The translations under genes and the position numbers were made by a program. The notes under the pieces were generated by a model. That model worked only from the letters and a program-made list of their open reading frames with translations, searched no databases and had not been told where the DNA came from. A stretch of 13,492 nt of DNA from Rhodospirillaceae bacterium (GTDB lineage Bacteria > Pseudomonadota > Alphaproteobacteria > UBA7985): the NCBI GenBank assembly GCA_002700865.1, contig PAFB01000147.1:1-13492 (forward strand). The letters are read 5' to 3'. This document shows positions 1-5,536 of this stretch, piece by piece (the stretch's first letter is position 1; the number at the start of each line of letters is the position of its first letter).

Positions 1-19
1 GAACATCACAAAGGAAATC

Positions 20-93
20 TGGAGCGGGCGACCGGAATCGAACCGGCATATACAGCTTGGAAGGCTGTCGTTCTACCGTTGAACTACGCCCGC
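20..93 (-). tRNA. tRNA-Gly (anticodon TCC)
   Basis: Read on the minus strand this is a complete cloverleaf. The 7-bp acceptor stem GCGGGCG/CGCCCGC lies at 87-93 and 24-30. The anticodon stem ACAGC/GCTGT encloses the loop CTTCCAA, which gives anticodon TCC for glycine codons GGA and GGG. The T arm contains the standard GGTTCGATTCC. The discriminator is T and the 3' CCA is encoded (20-22). It lies 91 bases downstream of the methyltransferase gene on the same strand and is probably processed from the same transcript. Confidence 0.97.
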
Positions 94-184
94 TCAACGA
101 CAATGCAATCAATAGTGCGCCCGGCCCCGGCCTGCAAGCCAATCCGGCATGGCTGCAGCGGATATCAGCCCGACAGGCCCCTTT

Positions 185-1315
185 CTATTCCAGGGCCGTT
201 GTTTGATAGAGCCGCACTTTAAGCCCACCGTGAGGAATCGGCGCCGATGGCCCTTTGAAGGGCAACGCAGTCGCATGAGCCAGGGCGGGCTTGTCCGTGA
301 CCATGCCGACCCTCCAGCCGCTGAACCTTTCACGCATGACGCGGCCAAAGCTGGCGTATAGCCCGGTCAGGGCATTCGGGTCACCAATGCGGTCGCCATA
401 GGGGGGATTGACGATTACCAGACCCGGATCAACAGCTTCGGGCCGGGAAATCGTGCTGATGGACCGCTCGACAAAACTGGCCAGATGCTGGACCCCGGCG
501 CGCTTTGCGTTGGCGCGGCTCATGTCGATTGCGCCTGTGTCCCGGTCGCTGCCGAAAAAGTTTTGGCCGATATCGAGGTTGGCCGCCGGCAGATCCGCCT
601 TCACTGTGGCGAAGGCATCGGGGTCGAAACCTGGCAGGACCTCAAAGCAAAAGCCCCGCGATCGTCCCGGAGCCAGTCCAGCTGCAATTTCCGCCGCCTC
701 AATCACGAACGTACCGGAACCACACATGGGGTCGAGCACTGCTTCGCTGCCGCGATAACCGCAAGCGTGGAGAAGCTGCGCTGCCATGGTTTCGCGCAGC
801 GGGGCACGATTTACAGCCTGCTTAAAGCCGCGCTTGTGCAGCGGATTGCCGGAAGTATCGATCGACAGGGTGCAGAGATCATCGTCAAATCGCACCCGCA
901 GGCACAGGTCGGCGCTATCGTCCGGTTGCACGCCAAGCGTCGAGGTGATGGCGTTGCCGACCCGCTCACGTATGGCGCCCGTGTGATAAATGGCGGAGCG
1001 CTTGGATGAAGCTTCAATCCGCACAGGCACGCCCGGGCGAAGAAACTGCGCCCAAGGCAGTTTGCGCACACGCTTGTCCAGTGTCGCCAGATGTGGCGCG
1101 CGAAAGCTCGCGATCCGTACCAGTACACGACTGGCACAGCGGCTGAGCAAATTGGCCTGCCACACCTGAGGCCAGCCGCCAGTGAACGTCACGCCGCCGG
1201 GCACCATTTGGGGATCCGGGAACCCAAGTGTCATGGCCTCCCGCCGCAGCACCGATTCTAGCCCGGGCAGCCCGACGAGGAAGACTTCAAAGCTGTTGGC
1301 GTCATAGGCGCTCAT
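185..1315 (-). CDS. THUMP-domain class I SAM-dependent RNA (guanine-N2) methyltransferase
   Basis: 376 residues. The N-terminal part (about 1-160) looks like the ferredoxin-like plus THUMP RNA-binding region of the RlmL/YpsC/Trm14 group. It is followed by the family-typical HKRGFK (160-165). The C-terminal half is a Rossmann-fold methyltransferase with the SAM-binding loop DPMCGSGTF (195-203) and the catalytic NPPYGDR (303-309); the NPPY motif marks methylation of a base amino nitrogen. It matches in size the N-terminal half of E. coli RlmL, which makes m2G2445 in 23S rRNA, without the fused RlmK half. The target in this organism, rRNA or tRNA, cannot be settled from sequence. The ATG at 1315 has no clear Shine-Dalgarno. 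The gene starts 31 bases after tRNA-Tyr and ends 91 bases before tRNA-Gly on the same strand, so it is probably transcribed from the tRNA promoter. Confidence 0.9.
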   Translation of the reverse strand: MSAYDANSFEVFLVGLPGLESVLRREAMTLGFPDPQMVPGGVTFTGGWPQVWQANLLSRCASRVLVRIASFRAPHLATLDKRVRKLPWAQFLRPGVPVRIEASSKRSAIYHTGAIRERVGNAITSTLGVQPDDSADLCLRVRFDDDLCTLSIDTSGNPLHKRGFKQAVNRAPLRETMAAQLLHACGYRGSEAVLDPMCGSGTFVIEAAEIAAGLAPGRSRGFCFEVLPGFDPDAFATVKADLPAANLDIGQNFFGSDRDTGAIDMSRANAKRAGVQHLASFVERSISTISRPEAVDPGLVIVNPPYGDRIGDPNALTGLYASFGRVMRERFSGWRVGMVTDKPALAHATALPFKGPSAPIPHGGLKVRLYQTTALE

Positions 1316-1346
1316 GGCAGGCAGTCAGAGACATTGTGAGAAAAAG

Positions 1347-1430
1347 TGGTGGAGAGAGGTGGATTCGAACCACCGTACCCGAAGGATCGGATTTACAATC
1401 CGACGCATTTAGCCGCTCTGCCATCTCTCC
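1347..1430 (-). tRNA. tRNA-Tyr (anticodon GTA)
   Basis: A class II tRNA on the minus strand. The acceptor stem GGAGAGA/TCTCTCC lies at 1424-1430 and 1351-1357, the discriminator is A and CCA is encoded (1347-1349). The anticodon stem-loop is CGGAT-TGTAAAT-CCG-like, with GTA in the loop. It has a long variable arm of the kind found in bacterial tRNA-Tyr, and the T arm contains GGTTCGAATCC. It is the first gene of the probable transcript tRNA-Tyr, methyltransferase, tRNA-Gly. Confidence 0.97.
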
Positions 1431-1446
1431 ACAGGGGCAGGCGCTC

Positions 1447-1475
1447 GATTTAGAACAACCCGTGCCATCTGTCAC
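1447..1475 (-). promoter_or_regulatory. Candidate sigma-70 promoter of the tRNA-Tyr transcript
   Basis: On the minus strand a -35-like GTGACA (1470-1475) and a -10-like TAAATC (1447-1452) are 17 bases apart. A GC-rich discriminator (GAGCGCC) follows, as is common for stringently controlled stable-RNA promoters. The predicted start at about 1440 is only some 10 bases before the mature tRNA 5' end. The -10 match is weak (3 of 6 to TATAAT). Confidence 0.4.
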
Positions 1476-1539
1476 GGCAAAACCTGCCCTTCCACTCCGA
1501 CACTTGTACTTGGGTCCAATGCGCCCCAGTCATAGGGGC

Positions 1540-2340
1540 ATGAAACAAGATAGACCCCGACGGCAGGATGCCGCCCGCTTTATGCCTGGTAATGAGCGAC
1601 CTAAGCCGCCGTCGTGGGTGCATCTATACGGTTTGCATGCCGTGTGTGCTGCATTGGAAAATCCGGATCGGCGACCGGGCACGCTATTCTTTGACCAAAA
1701 GAAAGAGGATTCATTGCGACTGGTGCTCGAACCCATTCTGGAACGACACCATAATCCACCACCGCTACAGGCAACATCGGCCCAGCACATGGGCACTCTG
1801 GTTCCTGACGGCGCACCGCATCAGGGTGTTGTGCTCAAAACCCGTCCGCTGGAAAGCGCTGACTTCAAGGCGGTCTGCGCCCGGCTGGATGCAGAACCGG
1901 GTCTGGTAGTGGTGCTGGACCAAGTCACCGACCCCCAGAACGTCGGGGCCATCATTCGTTCGGCCGTAGCCTTTGGGGCGCAGGCAATTGTCACCACAGA
2001 CCGCAATGCCCCGTTTGAGACCGGCGCGCTGTCACGCGCAGCGGTGGGTGGGGTCGACCGCCTGCCGTGGGCGCGGGTGACGAACCTTGCAGAGGCCCTG
2101 CATATGCTGGCAGACAGCGGTGCCGTGTTGATGGGGCTCGATGGTTCAGAAGGAGCGGAGGATATCTTTGTTCCACCGAAACGGCGCCGGGTGTTGGTAC
2201 TGGGCGCCGAAGGCAAGGGTCTGCGAGAAAAGACCCGCGATACCGTTGACGTCCTGATGCGACTACCCACCGATCCTGACTTCCCGCATTTGAATGTCTC
2301 GGCGGCGGCGGCAGCGGCGATGATGATGCTTCGCGTTTGA
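1540..2340 (+). CDS. rlmB: TrmH/RlmB-family SPOUT rRNA 2'-O-methyltransferase
   Basis: 266 residues from the ATG at 1540. The N-terminal part holds the small substrate-binding domain (VHLYGLHAVCAALENP near residue 27). The C-terminal SPOUT knot domain shows all three motifs: DQVTDPQNVGAIIRSA (from about 127), GAEGKGLR (about 222) and LNVS (251-254), here followed by an alanine run. The family methylates a ribose 2'-OH from SAM; E. coli RlmB makes Gm2251 in 23S rRNA. The open frame extends upstream through the tRNA-Tyr region to 1228, which cannot be coding, so the start must lie after 1430. ATGs at 1519, 1540 and 1582 are possible. I chose 1540 because AGGGG lies just before it, although the spacing is short. 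The gene is divergent from tRNA-Tyr, an arrangement I recall from other alphaproteobacteria. Confidence 0.85.
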   Translation: MKQDRPRRQDAARFMPGNERPKPPSWVHLYGLHAVCAALENPDRRPGTLFFDQKKEDSLRLVLEPILERHHNPPPLQATSAQHMGTLVPDGAPHQGVVLKTRPLESADFKAVCARLDAEPGLVVVLDQVTDPQNVGAIIRSAVAFGAQAIVTTDRNAPFETGALSRAAVGGVDRLPWARVTNLAEALHMLADSGAVLMGLDGSEGAEDIFVPPKRRRVLVLGAEGKGLREKTRDTVDVLMRLPTDPDFPHLNVSAAAAAAMMMLRV

Positions 2341-2361
2341 ACGTGCCGTCGCCGTCTTGGC

Positions 2362-2396
2362 CACAAGGTTGTCTCCTGCGACTTAACGCCCTTGTG
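2362..2396. other. Inverted repeat after rlmB, possible 3'-end hairpin
   Basis: The 7-bp perfect arms CACAAGG (2362-2368) and CCTTGTG (2390-2396) are separated by 21 bases and start 22 bases after the rlmB stop. There is no T-tract, so an intrinsic terminator is not supported. The rest of the gap up to the TPR gene (2341-2553) shows no convincing gene or promoter. Confidence 0.25.
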
Positions 2397-2553
2397 AGCA
2401 GCGAAACGAGCTAAATGGCTGGTCAGCAGGGATATTTGCAACATTTCGGGGCGTATTGGCGGTGCCGGGCCTGCGCTTGTTCTACTTCGCGATGCTCCTC
2501 CTCGAATAGCGCGGGTCCCGGTACTGGCCATCTAAACTTTGGAGACCACCACC

Positions 2554-3093
2554 ATGCGTGACCTTGCCTTTCTTTCCACTTTCAATCGTCGTTTGATCCT
2601 GAATCGCTTAACCGGTTCGATGCTGCTGGTCAGCGCGCTGCTGCTACCAATCAGTTCTGCGCAAGCTGTCGGCACTGGGTCGTCAAGCAGCGGCGGCGGC
2701 TCGTCCTACGGCGGGCAAACTATTGCAACGGCAGAAGAGCCTGATGCCCTGGCCTTGTTCGAAGAAGCGCTGGATTTCATCGAGCGCGGGTGGTTCCGGC
2801 GTGCCATCACTAATCTGCAGAAGGTAACCTACATCGAACCGCGCAATGCCGACGCCTGGAACGAGCTGGGCTTTGCCTATCGCAACGTCGAGAACTATCG
2901 GCAGTCCGAGGCGGCTTACAAACGCGCTCTGGGCCTTGACCCTGAGCATCTGGGGGCACTGAACTATCAGGGGTATTTGTTCATTGAGACGGACCGGGTT
3001 GATCTGGCCCGAGAGAACCTTACTCGGCTTGAAGCGCTATGCGGTGACTGCTTCGCTTTTACCAATCTGCAGGAAGCTTTGGACGCCCTTTGA
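2554..3093 (+). CDS. Exported tetratricopeptide-repeat protein
   Basis: 179 residues from the ATG at 2554, chosen because GGAG (2541-2544) lies 9 bases upstream. An in-frame TTG at 2539 would add five residues but would contain that Shine-Dalgarno. The N-terminus is a Sec signal peptide: arginines at 12, 13 and 18, a hydrophobic core at about 23-33, and a likely cut after SSAQA (residue 38). A Gly/Ser-rich linker follows. Two or three TPR units come next (about 65-150), including the classic pattern NADAWNELGFAYRNVENY then SEAAYKRALGLDPEHLGAL. Near the end lies a Cys pair, CGDC. TPR proteins bind other proteins, so this is probably a periplasmic scaffold. The CxxC end is familiar from similar short TPR proteins of Rhodobacterales, whose function I do not know. 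It stands alone between rlmB and rplK. Confidence 0.82.
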   Translation: MRDLAFLSTFNRRLILNRLTGSMLLVSALLLPISSAQAVGTGSSSSGGGSSYGGQTIATAEEPDALALFEEALDFIERGWFRRAITNLQKVTYIEPRNADAWNELGFAYRNVENYRQSEAAYKRALGLDPEHLGALNYQGYLFIETDRVDLARENLTRLEALCGDCFAFTNLQEALDAL

Positions 3094-3201
3094 ATGTTGG
3101 CAGCAGGAGCTGCAGAGGTTCCAGTTGATCGGGAAACCGAGCGGTCGCCCTGCTCCTGTTCCACCGCCGCATAGCACCCGTGCGGGGTGATTCCGCGCCT
3201 T

Positions 3202-3234
3202 AGGGCCCGATCTGCTTGTCAAGGCACGGGCCCT
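3202..3234. other. Inverted repeat upstream of rplK
   Basis: AGGGCCCG (3202-3209) and CGGGCCCT (3227-3234) are perfect 8-bp arms around 17 bases. It could be the transcript end of the TPR gene, though no T-tract follows. It could also be an operator, because it overlaps the candidate rplK promoter. Confidence 0.4.
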
Positions 3235-3244
3235 GGCCTATCCC
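3216..3244 (+). promoter_or_regulatory. Candidate rplK-rplA promoter
   Basis: A -35-like TTGTCA (3216-3221, 5 of 6 to TTGACA) and TATCCC (3239-3244) are 17 bases apart. Transcription would begin near 3251, just before the first stem of the L1-type leader at 3254, which supports the placement. The -10 is weak. Confidence 0.4.
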
Positions 3245-3253
3245 ACCGACTAT

Positions 3254-3291
3254 CTGCGGGAGGGGGCTTTGCCGCCCCGAGACGACCGCGG
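3254..3291 (+). promoter_or_regulatory. Candidate L1-binding autoregulatory leader of rplK-rplA
   Basis: The mRNA can form an outer helix CTGCGG (3254-3259) with CCGCGG (3286-3291; one G-U pair). An asymmetric internal loop follows, GAG (3260-3262) opposite GAGACGA (3279-3285). The inner helix GGGGC (3263-3267) pairs with GCCCC (3274-3278) and closes a short loop. Two helices around a purine-rich asymmetric loop is the shape known for L1 sites in 23S rRNA and in L11-operon leaders. There free L1 represses translation of its own operon. It ends 26 bases before the rplK start. Confidence 0.6.
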
Positions 3292-3317
3292 ACCTCACTT
3301 TTGCAATCGAGGATATC

Positions 3318-3746
3318 ATGGCAAAAAAGGTAGAAAGTAGCTTCAAGCTACAGATCCCGGCTGGTCAAGCGAACCCTTCGCCGCCTGTTGGGCCTGCGCT
3401 GGGTCAGCGCGGTGTGAACATCATGGAATTCTGCAAGGCCTTCAACGCAGCCACGCAGCAAACCCAACCGGGCACGCCAACCCCCGTCATCATTACAGTT
3501 TACTCCGATAAGTCGTTCAGCTTCGAAACCAAGACGGCGCCGGCCGCTTATTACATCCTGAAGGCCGCCGGAAAAAAGTCAGGCGCCAACGCGACAGGCA
3601 CCCAATTCGTGGGCAAGATTACCCGCGATCAGGTCAAGGAAATCGCAGAGGCTAAGATGCAAGACTTAAACGCAGTCGACATCGAAGGCGCGATGCGGAT
3701 CATCGAAGGTTCCGCTCGGTCGATGGGCGTGCAGGTGGAGGGCTAA
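3318..3746 (+). CDS. rplK: 50S ribosomal protein L11
   Basis: 142 residues, the normal length. L11 binds the GTPase-associated region of 23S rRNA and takes part in elongation-factor function and the RelA-dependent stringent response. The N-terminal domain starts MAKKVESSFKLQIPAGQA, with the conserved proline-rich PSPPVGPALGQRGVNIMEFC (about 20-39). The rRNA-binding C-terminal domain includes GTQFVGKITRDQVKEIAEAK and the ending GSARSMGVQVEG. The ATG at 3318 is preceded by GAGG (3309-3312) at 5 bases. It lies 4 bases before rplA, so the two are clearly one operon. Unusually, no secE-nusG is found directly upstream; the neighbour is a TPR protein gene. Confidence 0.98.
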   Translation: MAKKVESSFKLQIPAGQANPSPPVGPALGQRGVNIMEFCKAFNAATQQTQPGTPTPVIITVYSDKSFSFETKTAPAAYYILKAAGKKSGANATGTQFVGKITRDQVKEIAEAKMQDLNAVDIEGAMRIIEGSARSMGVQVEG

Positions 3747-3750
3747 TACT

Positions 3751-4449
3751 ATGGCTACAGGAAAGCGTATTCGCATCGCCTATGAAGGCATCGACCGCGA
3801 TGGTCTGGTGTCGATCGAAGAAGCTGTTTCTTTGGTTAAATCCCGTGCAACCGCGAAGTTTGATGAAACCATCGAGATTTCTATGAATCTCGGCATTGAT
3901 CCACGCCATGCCGACCAGAACGTCCGCGGGGCAGTGACCCTGCCGGCCGGTACGGGCAAGTCGATCCGTGTTGCTGTGTTCGCCAAAGACGCAAAGGCGG
4001 ACGAGGCCCGTGCTGCAGGTGCTGACGTGGTTGGTGCTGAAGACCTGATGGAGCAAGTGCAGGCGGGTACGATCGACTTTGAACGCGTGATTGCAACCCC
4101 CGACATGATGCCGATCGTCGGTCGTCTGGGAAAGGTCCTGGGCCCACGTGGGCTCATGCCAAACCCAAAATTGGGAACGGTAACGGCAGACGTCGCCGGA
4201 GCCGTTGAAGCGGCAAAGGGTGGTCAAGTTCAGTTCCGAGCTGAGAAGGCAGGGATCATTCACGCTGGTATTGGGAAGGCCTCGTTCTCAGAGGCTGATA
4301 TCCTTGCCAACGCCAAGGCATTCATTGACGCTATCCAGAAGGCGAAGCCATCGGGCGCAAAGGGTACCTACGTCAAGCGGATTGCAATCTCTTCGACTAT
4401 GGGGCCAGGGGTTAAAATCGAACCAGCGTCGATAAATCCGGAAGCCTGA
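3751..4449 (+). CDS. rplA: 50S ribosomal protein L1
   Basis: 232 residues, full length. L1 forms the mobile stalk near the E site and represses its own operon by binding the leader mRNA. Family features seen are the N-terminal SIEEAVSLVKSRATAKFDET, LPAGTGKSIRVAVFA, the glycine-rich segment ending LGPRGLMPNPKLGTVT (the L1 signature), and the C-terminal SSTMGPGVKIEP. A Shine-Dalgarno GGAGGG overlaps the end of rplK. It is followed by a terminator, not by rplJ-rplL, so the operon ends here. Confidence 0.98.
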   Translation: MATGKRIRIAYEGIDRDGLVSIEEAVSLVKSRATAKFDETIEISMNLGIDPRHADQNVRGAVTLPAGTGKSIRVAVFAKDAKADEARAAGADVVGAEDLMEQVQAGTIDFERVIATPDMMPIVGRLGKVLGPRGLMPNPKLGTVTADVAGAVEAAKGGQVQFRAEKAGIIHAGIGKASFSEADILANAKAFIDAIQKAKPSGAKGTYVKRIAISSTMGPGVKIEPASINPEA

Positions 4450-4465
4450 GCCAGTCTGACACGTT

Positions 4466-4485
4466 ATGCCCGATGAACAGGGCAT
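4466..4485 (+). other. Small hairpin in the rplA 3' region
   Basis: ATGCCC (4466-4471) and GGGCAT (4480-4485) enclose 8 bases. It lies 16 bases after the rplA stop and before the stronger terminator hairpin. It has no T-tract, so it may be a 3'-end stabiliser. Confidence 0.35.
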
Positions 4486-4508
4486 CATCAGGTGATAGAT
4501 TCAATAAC

Positions 4509-4541
4509 ACCCGGTGGCGCGTGCTGCCGGGTTTTCCTTTT
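4509..4541 (+). terminator. Rho-independent terminator of rplK-rplA
   Basis: ACCCGGTGGC (4509-4518) pairs along its whole length with GCTGCCGGGT (4523-4532), with two G-U pairs, around the tetraloop GCGT. The T-rich tail TTTTCCTTTT (4532-4541) follows. This is the strongest intrinsic terminator in the window and supports rplA being the last gene of its operon. Confidence 0.85.
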
Positions 4542-4606
4542 GGATGAAAGCGATATCGCCCTCGTTGTCCCAGGCTATAGCTTCACGACCGGGCCCATCT
4601 GTATCT

Positions 4607-4683
4607 GGAGTTGCAAGAGTACGGTTTGCGCGGCGCCTTGGCGAAGACCGCGAAGCGGTCGAGACAAGGTCGACGCAACCTCC
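4607..4683. other. Strongly foldable intergenic element
   Basis: Nested complementary segments could form a long rod. GGAG-TTGC (4607-4614) pairs with GCAA-C-CTCC (4675-4683, one bulged C). CCTTG (4636-4640) pairs with CAAGG (4665-4669). GACCGC (4646-4651) pairs with GCGGTC (4655-4660) around a GAA loop. The unpaired purine-rich sides GCGAA and GAGA face each other between the inner helices. I recognise no known RNA family. It may be a degenerate palindromic repeat or an unannotated RNA; the strand is not determined. Confidence 0.35.
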
Positions 4684-4738
4684 GTGCTACAAAAGAAAAC
4701 AAACCACTCGATCCAACGAATGGCGCGCTCGATTTGAC

Positions 4739-4751
4739 GCCGCTTCGCGGC
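4739..4751. repeat. GCCGC-TTC-GCGGC palindrome
   Basis: Perfect 5-bp arms around three bases. The core CCGCGAAGCGG, read on the minus strand, also occurs at 4648-4658 and 13479-13489, all between genes. On the minus strand it could fold at the 3' end of the grxD transcript, but no T-tract follows. Confidence 0.5.
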
Positions 4752-4812
4752 TTACAAATCTCCCACGCGCAATCTAAGGCGGAAAGGCTGCCGTGGACCA
4801 AGTGCAGAGCAA

Positions 4813-5151
4813 TCAAGCTGCCGAACGGACCTCGATCCCAGCGTCTGTCAGCACTTGGGCCAACTCGCCAGTCTCGTACATTTCTCGCACGATATCGCAG
4901 CCACCTACGAACTCACCCTTGACGTAGAGCTGGGGGATAGTCGGCCAGTTTGCGTATTCTTTAATACCCTGCCGAATACCGGGGTCTTCCAGCACGTTTT
5001 CAGAGTGATAGTCGACGCCGAGGTTGTTCAATACGGCCACCACGGCCGCTGAGAAGCCACACTGCGGGAATACGGGCGTCCCCTTCATGTAAAGCATAAC
5101 CTTATTGTTCTGCACGTCTGACTGAATGCGGGTAAGAATAGAAGTATCCAT
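4813..5151 (-). CDS. grxD: Monothiol glutaredoxin, Grx4/GrxD type
   Basis: 112 residues from the ATG at 5151, chosen because AAGGA lies 9 bases upstream; a longer frame from 5181 would overlap the bolA end and swallow this site. The single-domain CGFS glutaredoxin shows KGTP (23-26), the active site CGFS (31-34), WPTIPQLYVKGEFVGG with the cis-proline, and CDIV. Such proteins hold a [2Fe-2S] cluster between two subunits, with glutathione as ligand. They act in Fe-S cluster transfer and iron sensing, not in general disulfide reduction. It follows bolA by 26 bases. BolA and CGFS glutaredoxins form heterodimers that share the cluster, so the operon encodes a known partner pair. Confidence 0.95.
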   Translation of the reverse strand: MDTSILTRIQSDVQNNKVMLYMKGTPVFPQCGFSAAVVAVLNNLGVDYHSENVLEDPGIRQGIKEYANWPTIPQLYVKGEFVGGCDIVREMYETGELAQVLTDAGIEVRSAA

Positions 5152-5177
5152 GATGATCGATCCTTGATGTTCATAGC

Positions 5178-5417
5178 TCAAGCACGGTCGGGTGCCTTGG
5201 TCTGCAATGAAAGCGCATGCAACTCCGTTCCCATTCGACCCTGGAGAGCAGCGTAAACAAGCTGGTGCTGCGCCACGCGAGACTTTCCCTTGAACGCATC
5301 GGAAACGATATAGGCCGCATAGTGATCACCATCACCGCGCAAGTCCTCGATGCGGACATCAGCATCGGGAAGGGCACTGCGGATCATTTGCTCGATTTCG
5401 CCGGCGGACATAGGCAT
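5178..5417 (-). CDS. bolA: BolA-family protein
   Basis: 79 residues, normal for short BolA proteins. Family marks are DHYAAYIVSDAFKGKSRVAQHQLVY (about 31-55, including His51) and the nearly invariant His67 in LHALSLQT near the end, a cluster-ligand candidate in BolA-Grx complexes. The ATG at 5417 is preceded by GAGGA at 9 bases. It is the first gene of the bolA-grxD pair, downstream of the PurC-like gene. BolA proteins with CGFS partners work in iron and Fe-S homeostasis. The short form here resembles the BolA partner of Grx4 more than the longer stress-related regulator of E. coli. Confidence 0.93.
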   Translation of the reverse strand: MPMSAGEIEQMIRSALPDADVRIEDLRGDGDHYAAYIVSDAFKGKSRVAQHQLVYAALQGRMGTELHALSLQTKAPDRA

Positions 5418-5451
5418 GGGCGCATTTCCTCAATTTGGAGCCTCAATACTT

Positions 5452-5479
5452 AATATAGGAGCACACGACCGGGTTTGAA
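5452..5479 (-). promoter_or_regulatory. Candidate promoter of bolA-grxD
   Basis: On the minus strand TTCAAA (5474-5479) and TATATT (5452-5457) are 16 bases apart. The -10 matches TATAAT at 5 of 6. Transcription would start at about 5445, some 28 bases before the bolA ATG. It lets bolA-grxD be expressed independently of the PurC-like gene. Confidence 0.45.
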
Positions 5480-5536
5480 TAGGCGCAAAGCCGCAGGTTG
5501 CCCATCGTCTCCGTTCTCCATCCAGACCAAAGTCTG

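Larger units (their letters stand above)
4542..4812. other. Intergenic stretch without a supported gene
   Basis: No coding frame here looks real: the short open frames have no recognisable product, no good ribosome site and run into the terminator or grxD. The stretch is the convergent space between rplA and grxD. It contains the foldable element at 4607-4683 and a palindrome at 4739-4751. Confidence 0.6.

Noticed and set aside
1228..1539. N-terminal extension of the rlmB frame
   Set aside because: It would run through the methyltransferase start and the tRNA-Tyr gene; the conserved protein begins well after this.
1821..2531. 236-residue open frame on the minus strand
   Set aside because: It lies opposite rlmB, whose SPOUT motifs are clear; its translation is Ser/Arg/Ala-rich with no recognisable domain.
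4492..4922. Overlapping short plus-strand frames between rplA and grxD
   Set aside because: They contain the rplA terminator or overlap grxD, show no recognisable product and have poor start signals.
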